Positions 21,899 through 32,624 of a stretch of DNA of 64,000 nucleotides are shown one piece after another. A program made the position numbers and the translations under genes. The stretch covers positions 43,250 through 107,249 of the forward strand of contig QANY01005609.1 of assembly GCA_003255025.1 (NCBI GenBank), written 5' to 3'. The DNA is from Datisca glomerata. Its lineage: Eukaryota; Streptophyta; Magnoliopsida; Cucurbitales; Datiscaceae. Each line of letters begins with the position of its first letter. Position 1 is the stretch's first letter. Below the pieces are notes generated by a model. The model was not told the DNA's origin. It saw only the letters and a list, made by a program, of their open reading frames with translations, and made no database searches.

Positions 21899-22387
21899 TT
21901 GCTTATTTTATTTTTATTTTTCTTCAAGTTTATTTGTATATAAACAAATTATGGATGAATTTGGCTCATACACCACTTTCCTCTCAGTTGGAGACAACAA
22001 GAATAATGTAGAGATTGACGAGGAGCATAGCTCATTATTATTCAGGGAAGTCCTCTCTACGTACTCCCTTTTAAATATATATTTTTTTCATTGAGGACGA
22101 TGAAAGTTTTTAAGTTTGGGGTAGTGGCTTTAATTTATATTTCATTTTTTTGGTGTTTTTTTGTTGACAACAATAACACAAATGATGATATTGGTTTTGA
22201 ATTATTGATAGCTTTGGAAAAAGTCATGAATTTGTGTATCGGTATGTGTTTGAATCAAGTATTAATTTGCATTACACTAGAGAATCCATACATATTGAGC
22301 ACTTAGCCTTGAGCGTTTGATTATCTTTTTTATTAGAGAAGGTTTGTCTGACTTAAGAAATCATTATGATCATATAAGAACTCTAGA
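21899..22387 (+). other. Spacer between the direct repeats
   Basis: Contains small frames with no known motif and a segment near 22091 reading TTGAGGACGATGAAAG...AAGTTTGGGG, similar to the pre-PPT motif that Athila elements carry downstream of their coding region. The motif recurs, degenerate, near 22887 and at the true PPT near 23436. Confidence 0.5.
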
Positions 22388-22558
22388 ACCAATTTGATTG
22401 TTGTTTGAGGTAAAATTCTAGGCTACACTTCACTTAGGACATGATTTAGGCCATCTTTGGACCGTTTGAGCTTTCCGAGCCAACTTGTGCATAATTGTTT
22501 CCCTAGTCGTCCTTGTTGAGCTTACGTAGCCATTTCTTTTATCACCCATGACAACTTT
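22388..22558 (+). repeat. Direct repeat, copy 2, in the Athila-like element
   Basis: Partner of 21731-21898, 657 bp downstream, with few substitutions (TTCGAGGCA to TTTGAGGTA at its start, CATCC to CGTCC later). Confidence 0.85.
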
Positions 22559-23435
22559 CCAACCTCATAAAATGTTTCTCCTCTTTAACCCTTTTTACTC
22601 ATAGTATTTAAATGTTCTAGGAATATGCTTGGAGCTATGACAATTTGGATGAATGGGAGAAGTTTTGATTTATAAAATAATTGTGAATAAGTTTGATTTC
22701 ATAACCTCTTGGACTTGAGTGACTAAGCTCGAAGAGGTGTCTTAACATCTAATACCCTACGACCAACTGGTTTGGGAGCTATTAGTTGAAAACTCGTTAA
22801 GGAAAAGAGAAGTTTAAGGGAATTAAATTAAAAAAAATGAAAGGAATGGTTGAGCATTGTTGAATATTTCAAGACGTGGAATGACAAGTTTGGGGGTGTT
22901 GCAAGAAGAGTTGCATTAAGCTTTTTGATTCCTCGAATGCATATATGACTATGGGTAAATATTGAGCCAAAATAATATCTTTTATCCTACCCTAAGCCTT
23001 AGCCATACATTACAAGTCTATGAAAGTCCTAATGATCCTAAGTGATGTGGTTTGCCTATACTAGTGGAGAGTGGCATGAAAAATTGGTTATGGAGTTCTA
23101 ATCTATTTATAGATTATTATATCCGCTTTAACAAGACTTAATTGTATAAACTCATCTGGATTTAAGAGATTAGACGACCTAAGGTAACACACACACATAC
23201 TCAGAACTTTTCAAGTTGTAATGTAAGTTGGTAATTGTGTTAAAGCCTTACAAGATCATAATTTAGAAGTTTTTCTTGAGTTATCGCTATTTTGGAATTT
23301 CTGAGGCAAGTTTAGTTAGTAAAAAAATAATACGCCACTCTTTCTTTAGCTTTTCAAAATTAGTGTTTATTGTTTTTCTTGTTTTATTTTTTTATTTTAT
23401 TTCATTTTGTTTTTCTCTAGGACAAGTAAAAAGTT
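22559..23435 (+). other. 3' untranslated region of the Athila-like element
   Basis: No coding frame. Long non-coding stretches between the coding region and the 3' LTR are usual in Athila-like elements. A GTTTGGGGGTG motif occurs at about 22889. Confidence 0.5.
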
Positions 23436-23450
23436 AAGTTTGGGGGTATT
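23436..23450 (+). other. Polypurine tract of the Athila-like element
   Basis: AAGTTTGGGGGTATT directly precedes the LTR start TGATGAGTAT at 23451. Confidence 0.7.
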
Positions 23451-24811
23451 TGATGAGTATATTTTACACTCATAATTTAGATAATCTTAGCCTTATTTTT
23501 GTTAGTTCTTTTAGATTGATTGATTTATGTTTATTTTTGTTTCTATCTTCTAGGTTTGATATTCAATTGCATTTGGATTGATTTAGAAAGATTTAGAAGT
23601 CAAAAATTTAGAAATATCGCTAAAAGAACGGAACTGGGCAGGAGGGTCAGGGTCGCGATGCTGGCAGTAGAGAACGCTAGCGTCACGACACTGGCTTCCA
23701 TCGTGACGACGCTGGCACGTGACAGATTGGCCAGCGTCGGTCGCGATGCTGGCAGTAGAGAACGCTAGCGTCACGACACTGGCTTCCATCGTGACGACGC
23801 TGGCACGTGACAGATTGGCCAACGTCGTGACGCTGGCTCCCACCGTCGCGACGCTGGCTCCCACTGTCGCGACGCTTGTGCGATTTTAGATTTTTTTTGT
23901 GATTTGTTTTGCTCAAATCTAATCCTTGACGAACCCTAGTGTATAAATAAAATATCTTAGAGTTTTAGAATGGTCTTTGGATATTTTTTGAACGTGAAAG
24001 GCAAAGTAAAGACTTTTGGAGAGGAGAACAAGAAGATTGAACTCGGAAACGATTTTCAACTTCAATTCTACCCTCAAAACTAGTTTTTCTTCCCTTCTTT
24101 CTCTATGTTTATGAATATTAGTAGAATGATTTCTTATTTCATTATGTTCTAATTTTTTTATCTAGAGCTACGATATAGCCAAACCATGATTTTCATATAT
24201 ATTGACTTTTATCGATGTTTATTCAGTATTATTGAGTGTTATAATCCGTTTTTAATACGTGTGATTGTCTGGCCAACTATTACATGATTTTGGATTTAAT
24301 TCTGAGACTGAAAAGTGATGATTGAATCTGCTCTTTGTTTATAACACCATTAGAATTTCATAAGTTAGAGATAATTATGAATCTAGTGTATCAACTATAA
24401 TTTCTTGTGCTTAATGAGCTTCATTATATTGAATCTTGACAGAGATGTATGATTCGTATTTTTTATTCATGATTATCAATGCTTGAGAAAGATTGATAAT
24501 TACATTAAAGAAATTTTCTATCAATGTTCTGAATAAACGTTAATTGATTAAGAATTAGAATTTAGAGCATGTTTGGTTTGGTGAAATCAAAAATCCTAGA
24601 GCTTTTAACTATTCAAATTTTACATTTGTCAAATAATTATCGTTATAGTTTAATTAAAAATCCTAACTTTTCGACATTCTCAAGTAAAATTAAGGTTTAT
24701 TTAATTTCAGTTATTAATATCAATCAATCCTATGGACGATGCTCCAATTTATAGAAATTTCTTACTTGATGACGATAGTGTACACTTGCACTATAAAGAA
24801 AATTCGTAACA
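23451..24811 (+). repeat. 3' LTR of the Athila-like element
   Basis: Starts TGATGAGTATATTTT after the PPT. The end is placed at ...AATTCGTAACA (24811), about 1,361 bp, by comparison with known Athila-type LTR ends; without a partner LTR the right end is an estimate. It holds the CpG-rich tandem region at 23651-23880 and the GACGATAGTGTACACTTGCA tail. Confidence 0.65.
23651..23880 (+). repeat. CpG-rich 88-bp tandem repeat in the Athila-like LTR
   Basis: Two 88-bp units begin at 23651 and 23739 (GGTCGCGATGCTGGCAGTAG) and differ by about one base. Shorter ~21-bp units (GTCGCGACGCTGGCTCCCAC) follow. They stand out against the AT-rich surroundings. Variants of the CGTCGCGACGCTGG core also occur in the LTRs of the other Athila-like element (52880-53010, 61040-61165). 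Confidence 0.85.
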
Positions 24812-24964
24812 TGGTTCCACCCGAGTCAAAAGTTATGCCCTCTAGATGTTGACATGCGCGTGTCATGATCCAGAAATTCTGAAGTTGCATTGTCTGTATC
24901 AGATACCCTAATGGGTATACAATATGGGTACTTGTATATTGATAATTAACACTAGATTAATATA

Positions 24965-25135
24965 GTTTGTATTCAATGGGTCGTGGGTCATGAGTTGTGG
25001 GTCGTGAGTCAGGGTTACGGTCAGGGTCGGGATCGGGATAATGTGTCGTGTGTCGTTGGTTGTGGTTGTTGTCGGATCGGGGTCAGGGTCAGATTCTGAG
25101 ACTTGGGGTCGGGTTTAGGGTCGTGGGTATTGTAC
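24965..25135 (+). repeat. G/T-rich degenerate repeat (GGGTCG/GGGTCA)
   Basis: Irregular repeats of GGGTCGTG, GGGTCAT, CAGGGTCGGGATCGGG and related words over about 170 bp. Many GGG runs with short spacers are compatible with G-quadruplex formation on the plus strand. Confidence 0.7.
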
Positions 25136-25229
25136 GCAACATGAGTAATTGAAAGATGTTAAATATGTACTCAATACCAATTATGTATTACTCATACCCT
25201 ATACATTTATAATGGGTAAAAAATACTCA

Positions 25230-25372
25230 CCCGATAAATATTTATGTCCATTTATGATATTTTAAACTCACTCATTAAGTCATTTTACCCATTAAGTCAT
25301 TTATGATATTTATACTCACCCAACAAATACCCGCATGATTCTTTACCCGCGAGTATTTTTGTCATCCCTAGT
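25230..25372. mobile_element. Possible terminal part of a hAT-type element
   Basis: Ends ...CGCGAGTATTTTTGTCATCCCTAG. Read inverted, CTAGGGATGACAAAAAT with CCCGCGGGTA-like subterminal words resembles ends of plant hAT elements. A matching opposite end was not found. Confidence 0.3.
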
Positions 25373-26369
25373 GATAAAATATTAAAACAAGATATATTAG
25401 TTGTTAGCAAATAAATTAATGGAGCATAATAATATATGAAATTAAAATTAAATCACTAACTCAAGTTAAGTTAATGTGTTAGTCTACTGGCTAACTTAAA
25501 TTATACATTCAAAATTGTTTTATTGTAATTTGTTATTTTATAAATCTACTACAGTCTACAATACAGAAAACAAAAATGTTATAAAAGTTAAAATAGATAA
25601 AAAAAATCAAACATTAAACCAAAACAAGGGAGAGATGAAACATAAAGAAATCGATACAAAACTTAAATAAATAAAACATCACAAAAAATATGAAAAAGCG
25701 TGGATGCAGGTCTCGTATTTACTTATTTCTGAATTATGTTGGGATACGCTTCTCAATAAGCTATCAGTTATAGCATTTTTCTGAATGTTTTTTAAAGAAG
25801 AGGAAAAATATATATCGTATAGTTTTTTTTGGTAAATATACATCGTATAGTTATTTTAGCGAAAGATGAAATAATGAGATTACCTTACTAATCCAATGCT
25901 CTCATACTTAGTGCTTACGCTAACATCCACTCAAATATATTAACATGGGTATGAGTTGGATGTTAGTAGTCAAAATTTAACATAAGCATCTAATGAGTAA
26001 ACCTATTGCCCAATCCAAAACCCATCCGATAACATCTATAATTGTACCTGCTAACATTTGTTTATGACAAAGTCTTTAATGCCGTTGCATTTCAATGTTC
26101 TATGAAATCTGCGCTTCTAGTTTCGAGAGAGTATTAAAATGTGTCTAGTTCTTTCACCTCATCTCATAATCATTCTAGCTTTGGGTCAGTTGATAAAAAG
26201 AGTAGTGCTTATTCTTTTTTTATAAAAAATCTCACTGATGTAAACTATTTCATCATTTCTTTTTAAGTGTTTTAATACTGTCAAACTTGATTCAACTGCT
26301 AAAGTACAGAAAATGGTACTGCTACTCAAAAAATTAGAGGAAAATAAACTGAAAATCATTATAATGAAC

Positions 26370-26663
26370 CTAGTCAATATGACCTATGGCCTAAAAGAGT
26401 TGGACAACTAGCACATGATATTTTTAAGAAAGCAAAATGATAAGAAAATATTGAAAATGCTTAATACTTTCATTCACTCACAAAGTATATGTATACAAGA
26501 TTTGTGCACCTTGTATGGAAAGAATACAATATTAGCAACTACTAATTATGATTTATGATTCTAGAATATGCTGGAAAGGATTACGCAACGGACATGTTTT
26601 TCTCTTAAAAAACAATTACATAATTAGATGATTGATTTGGGAGTAGAGTGATTCTCTCTATCA
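26370..26663 (-). repeat. 3' LTR of the minus-strand copia element
   Basis: The reverse strand has CTTACGGGGGCA (PPT, 26664-26676) and then TGATAGAGAGAATCAC, a typical copia LTR start, at 26663. A TATACATATAC promoter-like stretch lies near 26490. The outer end is not fixed because no second LTR survives. Confidence 0.5.
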
Positions 26664-27060
26664 TGCCCCCGTAAGATGGAGCTCCCATCGGAGACTCCAA
26701 TCTTGGACCGAAGCATTGTGAAACGTTGCCTAGTAAGGCTTTAGTTAATGCATCGACAAGATGATCATTAGTCGAAACATAGGAGACTACAAGAGATCCA
26801 TTCTCGACCTTGTCTCGAACAAAATGGTAGTCACCGGAGATATGCTTCATTCTAGAGTGGAACACGGGATTAGCACACAAGTAAGTGGCTCCTACATTAT
26901 AACAATGGATGATCAATTTTCTATTCATTGAAATTCCAAGCTCACTAAGAAGTGAATGAAGCCAACATAATTCAGCTATAGTAGAAGCAACAACTCGATA
27001 TTGTCCTTCAGTTGAAGATCGTGCCATTGACTTTTGCTTTCTTGAACACCTGGAAATAAC
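26605..27060 (-). pseudogene. copia RNase H
   Basis: Frame 26605-27027 starts in the conserved segment KQKSMARSSTEGQYR (catalytic Glu in SSTE), then CWLHSLLSELG, MKHISGDYHFVRDKV and VSTNDHLVDALTKALLG near its end. It runs through the PPT into the LTR, ending at 26605, which adds non-native residues. It is separated from RT by a frameshift near 27030-27070. The domain removes RNA from the RNA-DNA hybrid. Confidence 0.85.
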
Positions 27061-28072
27061 ATTTCCACCTAGATAAACAATGTAAGTAATAGTAGATGTT
27101 CGGTCATCTCTATTACATGCCCAATCTGCATCAGAATAGGCATGTAAAAGTAGTGGATGATTGCCGCGTAGAAATAACCCATGATGAATGGTGCTCTATA
27201 GATACCGGAGGAGACGTTTGGCTGCAATCCAGTGAGTATTGGTAGGTCGATGCATGAATTGAGATAATTTATTGACCAAATAAGTGATATTTGGCCTTGT
27301 AATGGAGAGGTATTAAAGAGCACCAACAAGATTTCAAAAATAGTAGCATTAGTTGGGGGAGTACCATCATCAAGAATTAATGGGATGGTGGTGAAAAGTA
27401 AAGTGTGAACTTCCATTGCACAAGTCATGTTGTGATGAGAAATTAAATATCTTATATACTTGTGTTGAGTAAGAAACAAGCCATCATCTGTGGAAGTAGC
27501 TACAACACCTAAGAAATAATGTAAGGATCCCAAGTCTTTGACAGAAAAATGATGGGATAAAGCCTCAAGGAAGCGAGTGATGAACGTTGAATTATCGCCA
27601 GTGACAAGTAGATCATCTACATACACAAGAAAGTGTACAGTAATATCATTGCTCTGATAGATAAAAAGAGAGTTGTCAAATCTGGAGTGCTTGAAGCCAT
27701 GTGATAAGAGAAATTCCTTAGGCTCCTTATACCATGCACGGGGAGCTTGCTTTAAACCATATATAGCTTTTTGAAGCTGACACACATGAGAAGGTTGAGA
27801 TGTGTCCACAAATCCATGCAAAAAGGCATTATTAACATCCAATTGACGAATTGGCCAACCATGGGCAACTACAATACATAACACGACCCATATTGTTGTA
27901 GGCTTAACAACAAGACTGAATGTTTCATGAAAGTCTACTCCATGTCGTTGATGAAATCCCTTGGAAACTAGACGTGACTTATACCGAGCAACGGTCCCAT
28001 CAGGATTACGTTTTATTCTGATCACCCAATTACAACCAACTACATTTTGATTCGAATTGGGAGCAACTAACT
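27061..28072 (-). pseudogene. copia reverse transcriptase
   Basis: The open frame 27069-28025 (318 codons) begins in the conserved RYKSRLVSKGFHQRHGVDF block. It has QLDVNNAFLHG (first catalytic Asp), LQKAIYGLKQAPRAWY, and the YVDDLLVTG box (27600 region). SVKDLGSLHYFLGV follows. The last third drifts out of frame (a shift near 27300-27400), so RT and RNase H are not joined. Upstream it meets the integrase frame at about 28074 with a single stop between. Confidence 0.9.
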
Positions 28073-28073
28073 C

Positions 28074-29290
28074 TCATGTCCCATTATGAATAAGAGCATT
28101 GATCTCGTCTAACATAGCTTTATGCCACTTAGGGTCTTTTATTGCTTGGGAGACATAAGAAGGTTCTATTGTATCTGGTAGAGGGTGTTTGGTAGTGTGG
28201 TGAAGTAGTTTAGGTTTAAATATATTATTTTGAGTCCATGTGATCATGTGATGAGTTCGAACATGAAGTTGTGACTTAGAGGAAGACATAGAGCTAGTAG
28301 CATGTGTTGGCTCACTGATTGAGTCTATGGTGGTTTGATTAGGATTCACACAGGAGCTATTGGACAGGGAATCATCGGCATGATCATCTTGAGTAGAACC
28401 TGAGGTGTGGAAAACTTCTCTTAGAGGTATATTTATTAGAGGATGTAGGTAACCATGAAGAAAATTCAGAGGATGAGAGTGAGAACTCACCACCTTGTGT
28501 TTTGGAAGGAATTTCATGTTTAATGAATTGAACTGGTGAGAGTGAAATATTTTTCCTGTTGAAGATTCATAGAAATGATCAGCACTTTGTGACATTAAGT
28601 AACCGAGAAAAGTACATGGATGAGATTTGGGTTCCATTTTGTTACTTGAGTAAGGTTGGAGCCATGGATAACATAAACACTCAAAAGCCTTAAGTTTAAG
28701 ATAATTGGGTGTTTTGTGGAAAAGAGATTCAAAAGGAGATTTTAGATTAAGCAATGGTGTAGGTAGTCGATTAATGAGGTAGCATGCGGTTTGGAAGGCA
28801 AACGACCAAAAAGAAAGATGTAAGTAAGCTTGGTGCAACAAAGTAAGTCTTGTTTCAACTACATGTCTATGTCGGCATTCTGCAGACCCATTATGCTCAA
28901 GAGTATAAGGTGGAGTAATGAGATTTTGGATCCCATGTGACTCAATAAAGGATTTGAGTTTTATACATTCCCCACCGTTGTCGGAGTATACAGAAACAAT
29001 TGAGGCTATGAAATATTTTTCAACAACATTTTTGAATTTTGTAAACACACTAAAAACATCATATTTGTAACAAAAGGGAGAAAGCCATACATATTTGGTA
29101 AAGTGATCCATGAAGATAATATAATAACGAAATCCATCTAATGAACAGATTAGGCAGGACCCCACACGTCAGTGTATATAAAATCTAAGGGACCATTACT
29201 GGTGAGAGTAATTGTACCAAAAGGAAGACGATGACTTTTATTATATTGACAAGAATTGCAAAAGAAAGACGAGGACAACTTAGATGAAAT
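28074..29290 (-). pseudogene. copia integrase
   Basis: The frame 28074-29165 (363 codons) includes DHFTKYVWLSPF, VYSDNGGE with the second catalytic Asp, and PPYTLEHNGSAECRHRH with the Glu. The upstream TDVWGP-type segment with the first Asp lies just before a stop at 29166. The C-terminal part has the copia GYLMSQ...YYESSTGKIF-like region. One or two stops separate it from the gag-pre-integrase part at 29185-29496. Confidence 0.85.
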
Positions 29291-29754
29291 AGGTATGAGA
29301 CGTTGTTGAAAATAAGATGGTTAATCGTTTTAGTGGAAGGATGACCAAGACCATGGTGCCATGCTAGAGAAAAAACCTTAATACCTACATGAGCACTAGG
29401 TGATGTTGATATAGCTTCCTTACCTATTGGCCACTCGTAGACATCATGCTTATGGGGTCCTCGAAGAATATGCTCCCTCGTGGTCAAATCCTTCACAACA
29501 AAATGAGAGGGGAAAAATTCAATTGATGTGTTATTAGACTTGTAAAATTTTGAAACTGAAATTTAATTCTTTCGCATGGTAAGAACACAAAGAACATTAG
29601 TTAGAAAGAACTTATTAGATGTAGTGGGAAGACTAATGGAGCCAGTGTGAGTGATTTCAAGACATGTGCCATCACCAATCACTATATCAGTTAACCATAG
29701 AATTAACTCGTGTGTGATGTGACATAGGACTAAGATAAGAATTTCCTTTTAGCT
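29185..29754 (-). pseudogene. copia protease / gag-pre-integrase region
   Basis: 29185-29496 contains LAWHHGLGHPSTKTINHLI, the pre-integrase zinc-binding motif (HHxLGH), and INTERGASE N-terminal pieces. Upstream (29500-29720) broken frames show the protease C-terminal part (VIGDGTCLEITHTGSISLP, NVLCV...). The protease active-site triplet is not clearly preserved. Confidence 0.7.
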
Positions 29755-30754
29755 TAAAGCATTGTCGAGAAGAATGACCTTTCTTCTCACAAATTTGACA
29801 GATGATGCTTTGCCCTTGATGATTAGCTATCTTGGAGTAAAAATTATTTTGGTTATTGTCATGAGTTGGTTGAAAAGATCCTTTATCGTAGGATATTTTA
29901 TTTTGCCATTACAGATTGAACATTGGCTTCCTTGGTGCACATTTTTATTGAATAATTCAAGAAGATCAAGTAATTAATCAAGTTTTAAATAATTAAGTGA
30001 TGTGACAATCATTTATAGGTTGGTGTTTGATGAGTCATTAAAATATTTTGATAAAATAATCTATAAATTGTTGTTATGTCACTTGGTCACTTAAAATTTG
30101 ATCAATTACTTGGTCGATATAGAATTACTCTTTTTATTTTGGCATTTTCCTTGTTTGGTAGAGTTTGCTTTGATTGGAATAGATTCAAATGAAATTCCTC
30201 GTGTTTCAAAAAAATCTCATGCTCCACCAATTACTCATAGAGTTCCTCAAACGAGATGGAGCTTTCATGAGCTCTAATAGCAACTACAATTTCTTTATAT
30301 TCAGGACCCATTCCTTTGAGATAATATAGAACAAGATCATCATCTTCATCTTGGTGTACGCCAATTGTGGCCAACTCATCTATGATATTCTTAATGTATT
30401 GTAGATATTCAAAACCAGTTTTATCACCACGCGGAGAGGATAATTTGACTTTCAAGTACAAAATTCTAGATATTGACTTGTTGGCATATAACTTTGCCAA
30501 TTTTTCCCATGATTCACAAGATGTCACAGCTGAAGAAATAAGCGAGATAATAGATTCTGACACAGACGCCAAAATAGCATGTAAAAGGAGTTGATCTTGC
30601 CTCTTCCAGAGGATGAATGTTGGGTTTGATTTTGTAGTCCCGCCTTTAATGATTGTTAGGGAAGGACATGGCAGGGTACCATTCAAGTATCCAAGTAAAT
30701 CATACCCAAACAAGAGAGAATTGAATTGAGCTCTCCATGATTTGATGAAGTTAA
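29755..30754 (-). pseudogene. copia gag with zinc knuckle, truncated at N-terminus
   Basis: The frame 30231-30713 carries the copia gag (UBN2-type) fold: LWKRQDQLLLHAILASVS, SCESWEKLAKLYANKS, LKVKLSSPRGD and LVLYYLKGMGPEYKEIV. Open sequence continues up to 30754 (SWRAQFNSLLFGYDL), where an unrelated LTR begins. At 29755-29800, in another frame, CQICEKKGHSSRQC is a perfect C-X2-C-X4-H-X4-C zinc knuckle for RNA binding. Sequence between them is degenerate. Confidence 0.85.
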
Positions 30755-32610
30755 TGTTGAAATTATGTCAATAAATTATGGTGTAATAACTATTTATGAG
30801 TATTTAGTTATTTTTCAGACATTTTATATTACTGAATTTAATGAATGAATGAAAGTTTTTCTATTAATTAAAGTATGTTTATAATTTTCTCAAGTCCTAG
30901 AACTATTGTCAATGTAAGAAGAGTAAAGACAGAGGAGTCTTTCAAATAAACTCTTCTGAAATAGTTCAGAAAGTTATTTGCAGTCATAGGATCGACTGGG
31001 CAATCGAGTCTGATGATAACTGTTAGGCTGAACCAAAGGATGTTAGTCTTGGGGCATGAGAGTAAATACTCTAACGGTTGACCTAGACATGTTATGAAGC
31101 ATGTTGAATATACCAGTAACAAATTAGTTTAGAGCAAAACCATTTATCTAACCTTAAATCTTTTTTACACCTTAAGGGTATTTTCATAATTACCTTAATC
31201 CTGAGGTGGATACGAAGCTTGACTTAGTTACTTACGGACTTTGATATATCAAAGGAGTGAGTTCGAATTGCCGCAGAATACCTCAGCTGTTGGGATCGTA
31301 ATTCAACTATGTTAGAGTTGCGTGATCCACAGATATGAAAATTCATGGCAAGATTGTTAATGTAATAATATCACCTTATGTTTTATTGATGGGTGTGTGA
31401 ATAAATTAACTTGGTCCAATATTCAATAAAATGAATCATTGAATAAGACATGGAGAATTGTACGAGGCAATTCACTGTTATATCTTTCTTATTCACAATC
31501 AATGAAGGAGTTAAGGAAATAATAACTGGAGGGGCAAAATGATAATTTCATATCTCACTCTTGTTACTGATATTCATAAAGGGTAATATGTTAAAATATT
31601 CTATGGAGCGTGAATTAAAAGATTTTATTCACACCAACAGAAAATGTTGCGTGCATGAATCGAGAGTTGATTCGACATTGGACCTATAGTGGAGTCGTGC
31701 GATATTAGGATTAAGAGGTCGAGAAATCATGGAGATACATTCACCGAGTATTTGAATCCTATAGCTTTATTCATGTGGATCCATTCCGTCTCAGAGTAGC
31801 TCATAAGGACAAGAATGAAAACAACATCAATTGGACCAAAACGTGTTTTGGACCAAGGTATATTTCCTGACCCATATGTGATAGATGTTGTCACTTAATT
31901 AGTGAACAGTAAGTAATTAATTAATTGTTTTATTTTCTAATTATTGAATATTTAGTAAATAAAATAAATTAATTAATTAGTTGATGGAGATCAATTTAAT
32001 TTATCAATTTAGATTGATGAATTTAGACACAACATTCACTCTAGGAAGATATGTAGTTTTCGGCAATAGCAAATATTAGGGGGTAAATTTTTGATAATTT
32101 AACATATAGGGGTATATATAAATTTTGTAATTACTATATAAGGGATGACAATAGGGTTGCATCACTAACTCTAACATAGTGTGTGATTACACAGAGCAGA
32201 GAAAACAAGTTTCTCTTCCCCTTACAGTTGCCGCCGAAATTTACCAGAAGAAGAGAAGAATTTGATTTTTCTTACTCAGTTATTTTGAGAGTACACGCTT
32301 AGTTCCTAATGACATACTTGAAAGATATACTTTTGAATCCAACGAGTGGTTGGTAGTGTGAAAACTGATTCGAGTTCTACGAAAAATGAAGAACACAAGG
32401 ACAATCAATAGGATTCCACAAAGTCAGGAATTCTCCGATACAACATAAGGTATATATCATTCATACCTCTACTAAATACGTTTAACAAAGTATGCATAAT
32501 CGTAAATATTAATATGATTAATTTGGTTTTAGAAAGATTTTTGATATTCCACACACGAATAGTTCATGGTTCAATAATTTTTCTTTAAATTTTTAAAACT
32601 CGATCCAACA
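30755..32610 (+). repeat. 5' LTR of the plus-strand copia element
   Basis: Starts TGTTGAAATTATG and ends CGATCCAACA, so the termini are the inverted pair TGTTG/CAACA. The end is followed at once by the PBS. At 1,856 bp it is long for a copia LTR. No second LTR remains for dating. Small open frames inside it are not genes. Confidence 0.7.
32133..32143 (+). promoter_or_regulatory. Probable TATA box of the copia LTR
   Basis: ACTATATAAGG lies about 480 bp before the LTR end, followed by a pyrimidine-rich stretch (TTCTCTTCCCC) where transcription probably starts. Confidence 0.45.
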
Positions 32611-32624
32611 ATTGGAATTAAAGC
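32611..32624 (+). other. Degenerate PBS (tRNA-Met type)
   Basis: ATTGGAATTAAAGC matches the common copia PBS ATTGGTATCAGAGC at 11 of 14 positions and directly follows the LTR. Confidence 0.6.

Larger units (their letters stand above)
17440..24811 (+). mobile_element. Athila-like Ty3/gypsy element, 5' LTR absent and polymerase deleted
   Basis: Contains an Athila-type gag, protease, a 3' non-coding region and a 3' LTR (23451-24811). The RT, RNase H and integrase genes are absent between 21779 and about 21900, and no 5' LTR or PBS (TTTGGCGCC-type) is found left of gag; the left boundary is approximate. The gag is split by a 2-kb solo LTR. This is a deletion derivative that could only have moved with help from another copy. 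Confidence 0.75.
24812..26369. other. Unassigned region with a G-rich tract
   Basis: No gene. Holds a G-rich tract (24965-25135) and a possible hAT-type end (about 25230-25372). The remainder (25373-26369) is AT-rich without recognisable features. Confidence 0.4.
26370..30754 (-). mobile_element. Ty1/copia retrotransposon, minus strand, 5' end cut off
   Basis: From right to left: gag, zinc knuckle, protease region, integrase, RT, RNase H, PPT and 3' LTR, i.e. the copia order. The 5' LTR and gag start are missing because a plus-strand copia element begins at 30755 within gag. The left LTR boundary is approximate. Domains are long and fairly well kept (integrase 363 codons, RT 318 codons open), so this is a younger copy than the gypsy elements. 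Confidence 0.85.

Noticed and set aside
23520..23916. Open frames with repeated ASVVTLA / RDASVL peptides on both strands
   Set aside because: They arise from the CpG-rich tandem repeat inside the LTR; the same DNA is open in several frames, so coding is unlikely.
30868..31122. 84-codon minus-strand frame
   Set aside because: It lies inside the long copia LTR and has no recognisable domain.
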